Origin: Megamerina dolium
Taxonomy: Eukaryota; Arthropoda; Insecta; Diptera; Megamerinidae
DNA: 64,000 bases
Assembly (NCBI GenBank): GCA_963854835.1
Contig: OY978527.1
Location: forward strand, 20,528,345 to 20,592,344
Reading direction: 5' to 3'
This document shows positions 1 to 10,975 of this stretch, in pieces. The first letter of the stretch is position 1. Every line of letters starts with the position of its first letter. Under the pieces are notes generated by a model. It worked only from the letters and a program-made list of their open reading frames with translations, ran no database searches and was not told the DNA's origin. A program made the position numbers and the translations under genes.

Positions 1-187
1 ATTTGTGGTATTTCTTCTTTTTGTGCAACATTTGTGGTTTTTATTTAATACGTGTGATTTTATTAAATTTGCTTACAATAAATTATTTTAATAACTTTAA
101 TTTAGAATTTTTCCTTTTTAAGTTGTCATTTTCGTATTTTTAATTCTAAAATACCGCACTCGTAATTGCAATCAACGAATAAATAGC

Positions 188-2044
188 GAGACTTTAGAAG
201 CATAGATATATCTCACTGTTAATACACAGCGTTTTAATAGCACATCTGGCGAAGAAACAATGTCCCCCTTTTCACTCAAAACGAAAAATTGTTTTGAATA
301 CACTGAAAACAGTTGAGATTGTGCAGTTTCATACGTAAACCAACCGCAGCTCCCACAATTGATTTGAGTTGGCATCGTCCCATGAATAAATACTTTCATA
401 TGGAGATTGAAATTATATGAGAAATTCATTATATGTAATATTTGAATAAATCTGTTCTCAAAAAATTTATTTATATACAAATTTTATTCAAATTAAATTT
501 AAATCTTCCTGTGGAAAGATTGGTTGCTCTTTTTTACTCATGTTTCATAATAATAATTCAGTCTATTGAATGTCGATCACAAAGTCACCGCCGTTTTCTG
601 CGCTCACTCCTTCGCTCCTAGCTGTCTTCGTTTTTACTACGTACGTAAGAAATTGTATATATACGCATGCCTTCTATAATGACAGTTTTTTATTCATGAG
701 TACATGCAATCGACAACGCAGAATTGGATGGAATTCAGTTTAGCAATTTATGAAGATTTTGTCATTTTGTATATGAAAGGCCAAATCAGAAATTTTATAA
801 TTCTTCCTCTCCCTGTAAGCCACGAAAACAAAAGCAACAACAAAAACGCATGTGGAAATGCCAGCGCGTGTGTAACGAGCAGCAATTTGGTGATTTGGCG
901 TGTCTTTCAATTGATTTTGGTCGCTGCAGAGTAAGCACAAAATGACAAAATCTTCAAAAATTGATAAATTGAATTTCATCCAATGCTGTGTTGTCGATTG
1001 CATGCATTCATGAATGAAGACAGCTAGGAGCGAAGGAGTGAGCGCAGAAAACGGTGGTGACTTTGTAATAGACATTCAATAGACTGAATTATGATTATGA
1101 AACATGAGTAAAAAAGGCAACCAATCTTTCAACAGGAAGATTTAAATATAATTTGAATACAATTTGTATATAAATAAATTTTTTGGGAACAGATTTATTC
1201 AAATATTACATATGATGAATTTTTCATACCTCTGTTCAAAAATAATTTATAATTATTACATATAATTTTTTTTAAATGGCGCTCCCATTATACATGCTGT
1301 TCGTCGACTTCAAGAAGGACCCCCACACACTTAAGCGTAACTCCATCTGGCTGGCTTTGGAAGCGAAACATGGCTTATCTCGAACTCCATCACGCAGAGA
1401 CTTCAAGCTTTCGTCAACAAGTGTTTGAGGATCATATGTAGAATATTCTGGCCTAACACTATTTCCAACGAGGCACTGTGGTGTCTAACGAACGAGGAGT
1501 CTTTACTGAACCAGATTACGCGTAGGAAGTGGCACTGGATTGGCCACACGCAAAGAAAGCAGCCAGAAAGCATCACGAGAATGTGATTTCAATGGAAACC
1601 GCAAGGAAATAGAAGTCGCGGGCGGCAAAAAAAAAACACTTGGAGAAGGCCAACTCTGCGGGAATTAGCTGATGTCAACATCACATGAGATGGCGCTAGA
1701 ACAACAGCCCAGAATCGTGTGCGATGGAGAAGCCTTGTGAAGGCCCTATGCTCCTATTAGGAGTCTAAAGAAGAAAAAAAAATATATATAATTTCAATTT
1801 TCATCGTCGCATTCATATTTATATAGGTACATATGAAAGTATTTATATATGGGACAATGCTAACTCAAATCGATTGTGAGAGCTGCGGTTGGTTTACGTA
1901 TGAAACTTCTCAATCTCAACTGTTTTCAGTGTATTCAAAATAATTTTTCGTTTTGAGTGAAAAGGGAGCCATTGTTTCTTCGCCAGATTTGCTATTAAAA
2001 CGCTGTGTATTAACAGTGGAATATAACTATACTTGTATAGTCTC
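188..2044. mobile_element. Foldback (palindromic) element, copy 1, with a nested insertion
   Basis: The left outer arm (about 188-410) reappears inverted at about 1835-2044. The left inner arm (about 420-640) reappears inverted at about 1010-1225. The central part (690-780) also pairs with 930-1010. The outer and inner right arms are separated by a non-LTR fragment (about 1270-1780) that has no counterpart on the left, so that fragment was inserted later. The ends read gagact and agtctc. A second copy lies at 6901-13327. No transposase was recognised. Long, nearly whole-length arms are typical of foldback-type or large MITE-like DNA elements; the superfamily is unknown. Confidence 0.65.
1270..1780 (+). 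pseudogene. 3' fragment of a non-LTR reverse transcriptase (RTE-like)
   Basis: Translation in shifting frames gives a FVDF-type RT motif near 1282, then a C-terminal tail of the endonuclease-reverse transcriptase type (RRKWHWIGHT near 1530, NRVRWRSLV near 1712). Several stops and frame changes interrupt it, and most of the RT core between the motif and the tail is missing. It ends near an A-rich tract at 1770-1780. The family call rests on the C-terminal motifs only. It sits inside the right arm of the foldback element. Confidence 0.5.
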
Positions 2045-2344
2045 TGATGAAGTCTACATACTAATTCATCACGATATGTGCACATTACGTTATATGTGTT
2101 TTTTAGGTACATTAAGATACGGTTTTACGAGTTCACAGTTTCAAAAGAACAGACGAAAAATTAGCTGTTCCTGTTTTACTCAGGAACGTGATACGTTAAA
2201 GTACGAAGCACGCACCTCAGTTCAGTTTCATGTATTTTATTTTTATCAACTTTTTGTCACGCAGATATCAACTAAGGAATCAATGGAACATATTTATTTA
2301 TTTTTTTTACTTTATAATAAAAATGTAAAAAGTAATTGAAAAAA

Positions 2345-3185
2345 TTTGTTATAATCTTTTCTTTAGCTATTTCGATAGGGCCTAATTCCGTTACCACTTT
2401 TTTGAGAACCGGAACCAGTCCGAATACCCGGTTCTCTTTAAAGCCGGACCCGACAGAACCGGTTTTTTAAATACTCAGAACCGCACATCACTAATTTCCA
2501 GCATTTCTTTCCAAGAAAGCATAAAGAAATTTCTGAATTTTTTACAAATAATCAATTTTGTACGTTAAGGAGGAAAAATTAATGATAGTCTGTCATGCAT
2601 TTCACGACTCTAGGGGTTATTTGTTAATTTTTTATGGGAGCCCATTTAATGGGTCGAGATAGGGAGGAACAATTCACCGCTTTATAAGCCATTCTTGAGC
2701 AGCCGTGGGGTTATTTGACTATTTTCGGAAGTTTTTGTGTTAATATTGTATGGAGCGCTCTTCAGGGGTGGATATAGAAGATAACGATGTTTAAAGGAGA
2801 TGTTGAGAAGAAAAAAACTATTGCAATTTAGACTACTTATACATCACGGCTCTAGGGGTGTGATTTTCAAGTTCTTACTGGGAATGGATCATACATTTCA
2901 TAGTTCCATCATCGAAATATGAGAGAAAATGTACACAAAACCTTCTAAAAGTCGAAAAATCGCCCCTAGATGGGTTAAACCGACAGATCTTAAATTAATT
3001 TTTCCTTCTCCATTTCCTACGAACATATTTAACCCCTAATTCCATCCCTTAAACGGACTTCCATACAAAATTACCTAAAACGATGACAATATCTACCATG
3101 GAACCACCCACAGAGCGGTGAAAATACGACAAACTCCCCTTAGTTTTCCCACCTCAACATTTTTTTTGAATATATTGGGCGCGTA
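2345..3185. other. Gene-free stretch
   Basis: No sustained reading frame is seen. Short related phrases built around 'ctaggggt' and 'cccctag' recur on both strands (2608, 2850, 2965), which hints at an old decayed repeat, but I could not define its ends. Confidence 0.4.
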
Positions 3186-3189
3186 AGTA

Positions 3190-4028
3190 TATTTTAAAGG
3201 ATTTTTCCTGAATTTGAGCCTTTATTTTCAAAAAATTGGTTCAATATATCATATTTTAAAGTATTTTCCTTGGGCAGGTACTTTTCCCATTTTTGAGCGA
3301 GGCGTATGAAACCCTCATCTTTGAGGCCAAAAACGTAACGAATGACTTTTCTTTGCTTTTCAGCACGACTTGAAACCATCTGGCCACTCATCGATCGCGA
3401 GACGCACTTCATGCATGGGGAAATTGTCTACTGCACGGACACGCGCTCGCTTCAACGACTCAGTATTTGGGTGTCGAGTAGAGCAAGCCGTGCCCTCTAA
3501 TACGAACAACAACTTGTAATCCAACGGGTTGAGGTCTGGACTACCAGCTGTCCAATCATCCATTGATATGAATTGCGAAATTGTTTCTTAGCTACAGTTG
3601 AGTCGATTTTGCTTGTGATGAGGGATAGTGGCATCTTTGGATCCTCGGGATGAGTTGGGATGCTTCTCTGGATGTCCGAACATACCGAACATACACGATT
3701 CTTCTACGGTGAAGATTTTCTCCTCAGTAAACAGAATTTGTCTGTGAACTTGCGTTTTCTGTCCAACGCGGCCGTGAGAAGGCGTCCAGTGTGTCGCTTA
3801 TACACGATGTATTTCCCGCGCCAAGATTTTCTGTTTTCGCAGCGGTTTTCGGTCGATTCGATTCTTCACGGCTTTGATCGCTTTTGGATTTCTCACAATG
3901 CCCAGACGACCGGATCATTGACGGTCTCGTACTCCACCAGTATCTTCAAACAACTTCACAGCACGATACACAAAATTGGGAGTGATTCCAAGCGGTCGCA
4001 ACGTCCGAAGGATATCGCCTTTTTCCAT
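3190..4028 (-). pseudogene. Mariner/Tc1-superfamily transposase relic
   Basis: Reading the minus strand from an ATG at 4028 gives a helix-turn-helix-like start (MEKGDILRTLRPLGI), then stops at roughly residues 41 and 83. Towards the 3' end the frame at 3563-3360 contains SPDLNPLDY, the third catalytic-acid region of mariner-type enzymes with D rather than E, followed by a C-terminal helix region (AIDEWPDGFKSC). The last piece (3412-3194) has a WEKY-type motif like mariner C-termini. At least two nonsense codons and several frame changes make it a pseudogene. Terminal inverted repeats were not located. Confidence 0.65.
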
Positions 4029-4511
4029 GTTGCATTTTAGTAGGCCAACTACAACAATACGATTTTCGATGCCGCCTTATTCCATGATTGTAAACGATTG
4101 ATGCCAAAAAATTTTTATGTGGCAATGAAGCATAAATGTCAACTGTCAAATCGCAGTCAAAATTAAATGGATTGCATTCGTAATGAATGCGTTTAGTTGT
4201 GTACCAATATTTATGACTTGACTAGGTATATATAATTGAAGCTAATGTATGCATCTTAGTCAAATTTTTTTAAATGCACTATATTTATTCGACAACTGCG
4301 CACTTGTGATGACTATGCTCTTTGATTCTTTGTCGATTACTTCGTGTATGACATTAGCTTCTTTTTTTTTTTTGTCTTTTGAAGTCACAATTTTCTCAGG
4401 CAAAAAACAGTAATAAAAAACAAGATTACGGCAAAGACATTCTTCACTCGTAAAATTATTTTATCTTACACTTTTGTTAACTCTTTCTTTTAAGCCTAAA
4501 TTTTAAGAGCC

Positions 4512-4830
4512 AGTTTTTCAGTACATGTTTAAACTAATTTTGAACTAAGTTTACGTAAGCGGAGTTAACATATAAACTTAGTTTAAGCCCCATATATTTT
4601 GCATGGCAACACTGTTTCCACACATTTGTTGTTTCTTTACACTTTTGATTTCGTTGGCTTCTAAACTATGGAAAAAGTTTATATTGTAGTTAAATAAATT
4701 AAAATGTCTGTGAGAAATTGCAAGAAAGATGTACTAGAGTGCAGTTTAACCCAGCTACATTGAGCGTTTAAACTTAGTTGAAACTTAACTGGAGCACTAC
4801 AAATCGAGTTTAAACTTGCACTGAAAAACT
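4512..4830. mobile_element. Small MITE-like element with 24-bp inverted ends
   Basis: Positions 4512-4535 and 4807-4830 are inverted copies of each other with about two mismatches, both carrying a tttttcagt core followed by gtttaaact. The roughly 320-bp interior has no reading frame. It contains further internal copies of the taaactaagttt type motif on both strands. This is the layout of a non-autonomous DNA transposon. No clear target duplication was identified, so the superfamily is open. Confidence 0.5.
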
Positions 4831-5010
4831 TGCCCTAAGTCTTTTAAATTTCTATTGATGTAAGCTTACTCCGAGCTTTATTTTGGAACGCTTAGTCAAT
4901 TGTTCATTGGGTAACATCTAATCTGGTTTCATTGGTTGCTGCTGAATATTGAGTTTTTTAAATTTCATAATACTTGATTAAATCAGCCCACCTATATGAA
5001 TCCTTTTCGT

Positions 5011-5256
5011 CTAACTTTCGACCTTTGCTTTCACTGTCCTATTACTAAGTACAACTACAGTTTCCGGACCATGTTGATAAGATTGATATTTGAATCGCTT
5101 AGTAACACAATAATTTGCAGAATTTTTGAAGAAATTTGCAACTATATGGAGGTGCCTATTTATGGCAGCCACTATTTGGCCAACTTTTATGTCATCTTGA
5201 ATCATTCCATTAAATATACCACGCTCTTCATAAGAAAATTCAGTTCTAAGTGGCAT
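5011..5256 (-). pseudogene. N-terminal fragment of a Tc1/Tc3-like transposase
   Basis: An 81-codon frame starts at an ATG at 5256. It resembles the N-terminal paired-type DNA-binding domain of Tc1/Tc3-like transposases: a basic/acidic opening (MPLRTEFSYEERG), a helix-turn-helix with VGQIVAAINRHLHIV, then the SANYCV region where related proteins have PANYG. No catalytic domain follows. The next minus-strand sequence is non-coding. The match is from memory of the family pattern only, so confidence is moderate. Confidence 0.45.
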
Positions 5257-5944
5257 TTTTAGAATAATTAGTTAAGTAATTTAAGCATCTTGGTTTAAAA
5301 AGAATTTGCAGATAAATAAATAAGTGCATTTAAAATATGCATATGCAGATGGTGCAAATGCTGAGGTTAAACCGATAATTTTGAGGAAAAAAAAACAACT
5401 AAAGAACAACGAAACGAAACGCATCAACCCCACTAACAGACCATTCTCACTCGTGCGCATTTCAACACTGTTAAAACGGAATAAAAGCACAAGTTGAAGG
5501 AAAACACAACTTATATTAATGAAAATAAATAAAAAAAGAGAAAACCAAATAAATAACAACTAATAACATCACATTGAAATCGCGAAATAGAAATTATGTA
5601 GGTCTTTGGCATATGTATATATTTTTCTTGTTTCCTTTTATATTCTGACATATATACAAGGCATGTTGCAAACACTCTGCACCACCGCATCAGTATAGTG
5701 ATATCCACACGCTTTTCATCAATCATCACAGTTTGTACTTTCACAATATCATTCGAAGTTTTTGCAAGACAAATAAATTCTTCAACGATATATCCGTCAA
5801 TCTCTCACTACTCTTTAATAAGAAAATTGTAATCTAAAACAAAAATGTAATAATTGAAAGATTCGTAATTTTAATATTTGCCTACTGACAAGGGCTATTA
5901 TTTTTTACTCAAGTACTGAAGTAGTAATTAATTTTTTACTGATG

Positions 5945-5946
<2 letters not shown>

Positions 5947-5982
<36 letters not shown>

Positions 5983-6020
5983 TGTATATATATACATATA
6001 TATATTTATATATATATACA

Positions 6021-6070
<50 letters not shown>

Positions 6071-6076
6071 CATATA

Positions 6077-6148
<72 letters not shown>

Positions 6149-6280
6149 TGTATATATATATACATATATGTATATATATACATATATATATACATATATG
6201 TATATATATATATACATATATGTATATATATATACATATATGTATATATATATATATATACATATATGTATATACATATA

Positions 6281-6351
<71 letters not shown>
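5947..6351. repeat. (TA)n microsatellite, about 400 bp, with ATGTATAC interruptions
   Basis: Almost pure TA dinucleotides, with regularly spaced catatatgtata variants. All apparent Tyr/Ile reading frames across it, on both strands, are artefacts of the repeat. Confidence 0.95.
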
Positions 6352-6353
<2 letters not shown>

Positions 6354-6900
6354 AAATAAATTTTTTAACAATAACCGGCGATGGTAAAATGTGACCGCAA
6401 GATTTAACTCAATTTTCATTTATTTGCTTTTTCTTCTATCATATCCACTGCAACAGTATCGCGTTTGTACAAACAATTCTAGTGTCTTTATATCAATTAT
6501 AAACACACGCACATTTTTATTTTACATTTCTCTCCGTTATTTATTATGACAAAATTATTATTTATTACATATATTAGAATTAATCAACAGCAACAACAAC
6601 AGCAATAAGAACATTTTTTATCCATCAGATCCAGAAAAATAAGAAAATTAGGAAAATTTTGTGCGAGCAAATACGTTCCGGTACAACAGTATGAAGGAAT
6701 TTAAAATAAATACCTCTAATAACCGACGCGTTCGAAAATTTCCGAAGAACTGTCGACCGAGCAATTCAACAAATATTCATATTTGACAAAGCTTTTCAAC
6801 AATGCATACGTGATCAAATATGTACAGTATACGATATATGGGAAATGTAAAATGCCGCTCTGTTATCAAATGACGAATCAGAGCATAGAATGTAGAAGCA

Positions 6901-7105
6901 GAAACTTTAGAAGTATAGAGATATTCCACTGTTAATATACAGCGTTTTAATAGCAAATCTGGCGAAGAAACAATATCCACCTTTTCACTCAAAACGAAAA
7001 ATTGTTTTGAATACACTGGAAACAGTTGAGATTGAGCAGTTTCATACGTAAACCAACCGCAGCTCTCACAATCGATTTGAGTCGGCATTATACATACATA
7101 TATAT
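6901..7105. mobile_element. Foldback element copy 2, left arm
   Basis: This segment matches the left outer arm of copy 1 (188-375) closely. It stops abruptly where the gypsy-type LTR begins at 7106, and the match resumes at 12849, beyond the second LTR. The arm was therefore split by the retrotransposon. Confidence 0.7.
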
Positions 7106-7542
7106 TGTTACGTTTTTATTATGTGAGCGTTTAATTCTATTTGAATTACCTTGTTCGATCACTGGATTCTGTTAATGATAACTGCAACACTTATTTTATA
7201 CAACTATATACAGCAACAATTTATTTAATAATCTCTATTTACAATCAACACTGTTTACAATCAACTATTTACTATAACACTTAAATGTACTTGCAGCTTT
7301 TGCCTCTGTATCAATGTTTTCGCAATCACGTTCGGAATTAGATTGATTTTCCTTCTCAACACTGGCTCTATTTATACTCTGTTGGCAACACCCCAGAATC
7401 TTCCGTTATCGAGATTCTTCTCTTCCTTTCTCGTTGGCTTGTTCTGGTTATCGCTTATTTCTTTTTGTTGACATTCGTTTCGATGCTGCCAATAGAGTCA
7501 GTCACAATAGTGATGAGTAATCAACTATCGATACTCGTTACA
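7106..7542 (-). repeat. 3' LTR of the gypsy-type element
   Basis: 437 bp, tg...ca. It differs from 12408-12844 at one base that I can see (gag versus gtg near 7497). It contains the element's presumed promoter and polyadenylation signals, which I did not map. Confidence 0.93.
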
Positions 7543-7556
7543 CTGCCCTCCTCTTA
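7543..7556 (-). other. Polypurine tract
   Basis: On the minus strand the bases next to the 3' LTR read taagaggagggcag, a purine run in the position where plus-strand priming occurs in LTR retrotransposons. Confidence 0.7.
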
Positions 7557-7580
7557 ACCTTGTTCGTCCCGAACAAGTTT

Positions 7581-9046
7581 TTATACTTCCCCTGGATATG
7601 GCGCAAGTCGCTCTAAGTGCACTACTTTAAACTTTGCTCTTTTATTCCAGGCACGTTGAATACGATACACTACGTCATTTATCTTTGCTATAATCTCATA
7701 TGGTCCTTCCCAATGAGTCTGTAGTTTAGGGGACAGGCCTTTCTTTCGTTGTGGATTATGAAGCATTACAAGCTCTCCTTCATAGAACCCTTTTGAATTT
7801 GCTTTCAAGTCATACCTGGCCTTCATCTTATCGCTTATCATCTGCGACCGCTCTCTGATGAACTGATGTACTTCATCCAACTGTTCCCGCTTTTCGCTAG
7901 TATAATTTAATTCGGTTGATCTCGTTGGTGTTACAACTCCAAATTTTAAATCAGCTGGCAGTCTTAACTCGTTTCCAAAAATTGCCATTGCCGGTGTAGT
8001 AGCCGTCGTATCATGTTGTGCGCATCTATATGCCATGAGGAACATTGGTATATGTACATCCCAGTCTCTTTGGTATTTATCTACGACTTTTCTCAAATAT
8101 TCCTCCAAGGTGCGGTTAAATCGTTCTACCATGCCATCAGATTGTGGATGCAAAGGTGTTGTACGAGTTTTGTATATACCCAGCATACGGCATATCTCTT
8201 GGAATACAACTGATTCGAAATTTCGACCTTGGTCCGAGTGTAACTCCATCGGTACACCAAAACGAGTAACCCATTGGTTGACGAATACATCCGCAACTGT
8301 ACTAGCTTCTTGATTTGGAATGGGGTATACTTCAGGCCATTTACTGAAGTAATCTATAACCACCAGAACATACTTGTTTCCTGCGTTGCTTATTGGAAAT
8401 GGCCCAGCTATGTCCATAGTAATTCGCTCAAATGGAGCACCCACGGTGTATTGGTGCATCTTACCACGACTTTTCTTAGTGAGACCTTTGGCCATTGCAC
8501 ATTGCTTACACTTCCGAATCCAATCAGCGACATGGTCATGACATCCAACCCAATAAAATCGTTTCTTTATTTTCTCGACGGTTTTGGTGATTCCCAAATG
8601 CCCTCCACTGGAGGCATTGTGATACTCAGCTATCACTTCATTTATTCTTGCCTTGGGTACCACTAGCAGATCATAAGTGATTTTTCCATCTTCGCTTTCC
8701 CATGTTCGGAATAAACATCCGTCTCGTAAGTGCAGGCTTTGCCACTGCGCCCAGTATGCCTTTGCTATTGGACTCTCATTAGCCATTTCTTGCCAATCTG
8801 GACGTATGCCCTGCTCCTTGTATTCCATAATCTTTACGAGATCTGGGTCGTTCCGCTGATCTTCTTGCACTCGTTCGGTGGTCCATGTCTCCTCCGGCAA
8901 TATATTTGTAAGTCGTACGTCGACAATGTGCTCCTTGCTTTCCACTCGGGAACAATGTTTACATTCCATTTTGCAAGGACGACGAGATAGAGCATCCGCG
9001 TTGCCGTGATGTCCTCCTTTACGATGTTCGATGGTAAAATGATAAC
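7581..9046 (-). pseudogene. Integrase portion of the broken gypsy-type pol
   Basis: The frame is open from about 9046. It starts with the end of the RNase H/connection region (FTIEHR, then NADALSRRP) and continues through an HHCC zinc-binding domain (GHLGITKTVEKIKKRFYW to CKQCAMAKG). The catalytic core carries D in MDIAGP, D in HSDQG and E in GMVERF. A GPY-type C-terminal module (WEGPYEII) follows, and the frame stops at 7581. The D,D-35-E residues are present, so this part looks intact. It is cut off from RT/RNase H by a small indel near 9045, so no full polyprotein can be read. The methionine at 8969 is internal, not a real start. Confidence 0.9.
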
Positions 9047-10975
9047 TCTGTCCAATTGTCCTTCTGGGTTTTTAAATTGTAATAACCACCTTAGCGCTGC
9101 GTGGTAAGTTCGTAGATGAAATGACTGACCGTACAAGTATTTATGGAAATACTTTACACATTCCAGTATTGCGAGCAACTCTCTTCGAGTGACACAGTAG
9201 TTTCTTTCTGGCTTCGACAGGATTTTACTGTAGTATGCTATTACTTTTTCTTGCCCACCTATGATCTGAGAGAGCACACTACCTATTCCATAGCCACTCG
9301 CATCTGGGTCTAACACAAACTTTTGTCCAGGTACTGGATACGCTAATACTGGTGCTGAACAGAGTTTTTCTTTCAGTTGTTCGAATGCTTTCTGTTGGTC
9401 TTCGCCCCATACAAATGGTTTGTTCTTTCTTGTTAACTCATGCAGACTGCTGGCGATGTTTGCAAATCCAGGAACAAATCGTCTATAGTAGGTACATAAG
9501 CCTAGGAAGCTTCTTAACTCGTGAAGATTCGATGGAATAGGCCATTCTTGTACTGCTGCTACTTTCTCCTCGTCGGTATGTACCCCTTCTGTTGTTACTT
9601 TATGACCAAGATATTTAACTTCTAGCCTGAAGAGTGAACACTTTTTCATATTCAGTTTAAGCCCTGCTGATTGTATACGCTCAAATACTTCTTTCAACTT
9701 TTCCAGGTGGTCGTTAAAATATTTTCCCATCACAATAATGTCATCGAGGTACACCAAGCACGTTTTCCAGTGTAGTCCTCTGAGTACACGCTCCATCAAA
9801 CGTTCGAAAGTAGCTGGCGCATTGCATAAACCAAATGGCATGACTGTAAATTGCCATAGACCATCGCCAATACTGAAAGCTGTTTTCTCTTTGTCTTCCT
9901 TACCAAGTTCCACTTGCCAGTAGCCACTTTGCAAATCAAGAGTTGAGAACCACTTCGCACCAGATAGTGTGTCCAGAGTGTCATCGATTCTTGGCAGTGG
10001 ATAGCTGTCTTTTTTCGTAATATCATTTAGCTTTCTGTAATCCACACAGAATCGAGTACTTCCATCCTTCTTCTTTACCAGCACAACTGGTGAACCCCAT
10101 GGACTCGCTGATGGTTCAATAACACCTTGTTTCTGCATATCGGAAATAAGCTTAATGGCTTCGTCTCTTTTGGCCAATGGAACTCGTCGTGGTGCTTGAC
10201 GAATTGGTCTAGAATCACCGGTGTCAATGTGATGCTTCACGATGGTTGTTCGTCCTCCAGTTTTTCCATTTGAAGAAAATATTGAACTGTACTTCTCCAA
10301 TACTTGTAAAGCCTTTTCTTTTTGCTGTTTGGTAAGCACACCTGCCCATTCCTCCATCTGTGCTTTTATTTCCGCCTTGCCAGTTCCTGATCTTCCACTT
10401 TTTATCGACGAACCCTTTTCGCAGTCTACTACGGCAGTAACTTCCTGGCAATGACCAATCACCATTCCTTTCTTTACAACTGTAGATGTATTAGTTGGAT
10501 TTAAAATTCGCACCGGTACTATTCCATTTTCTTTAGGTTCTACTAACGTCCTACCAAGTATGATGTTTTTATTCGTTATTTCTTTATCTGCTTCCACCAG
10601 CCACAACTTGCCTGTCCCATCATCCACATTCATCTGTGCCCATATCACCGCTTCTGATTTTGCTGGAACCTCTTGGCGTTGACATGCCAGTACTCGTTTG
10701 ATGTTCCCACTACGCTTGTAACCGATGTTCAATGGTAGTTCGACATTTGCATAACGTAGTATCCGTTGATTTAAATCTAACGTAAATCCGTTGTCAATCA
10801 TAAAATCAACACCAATTATTACGTCATCGATGATGTCGGCCACAATGAATTCATGTTCCCATGTGCAATTTCCAATAGATACTTGTTTCTTTATCTTGCC
10901 CAGAATTTGTGCATCCTCACCCGTTGCTGCACGCCCCGCTGAACTGACTCGATTTAGTTTAACGATGGATCTGTG
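9047..10975 (-). pseudogene. Protease-RT-RNase H portion of the broken gypsy-type pol
   Basis: The frame opens just after a stop at 10976-10978 and overlaps the end of gag by about 22 nt in the -1 frame. It reads the second half of a retropepsin-like protease (FIVADIIDDVIIG), then RT motifs (YRKLNDITKKDSYPLPRID, PFGLCNAPATF, YLDD) and RNase H (DASGYGIGSVLSQ, RRELLAILE). Three oddities stand out. No DTG/DSG protease active site is visible in any frame at the junction. The usual TDH of RNase H is TYH near 9115, replacing a probable catalytic aspartate. After GQLDR (about 9050) a deletion shifts the frame, giving an unrelated tail to 8834. Confidence 0.9.

Noticed and set aside
5905..6394. Six overlapping frames of up to 150 codons rich in Tyr and Ile, on both strands
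   Set aside because: They are the translation of a (TA)n microsatellite, as are similar frames at 55.9-57.2 kb and 61.0-61.4 kb.
8013..8990. Several plus-strand frames of 60-130 codons opposite the integrase
   Set aside because: They are shadows of the minus-strand pol, whose motifs are unmistakable.
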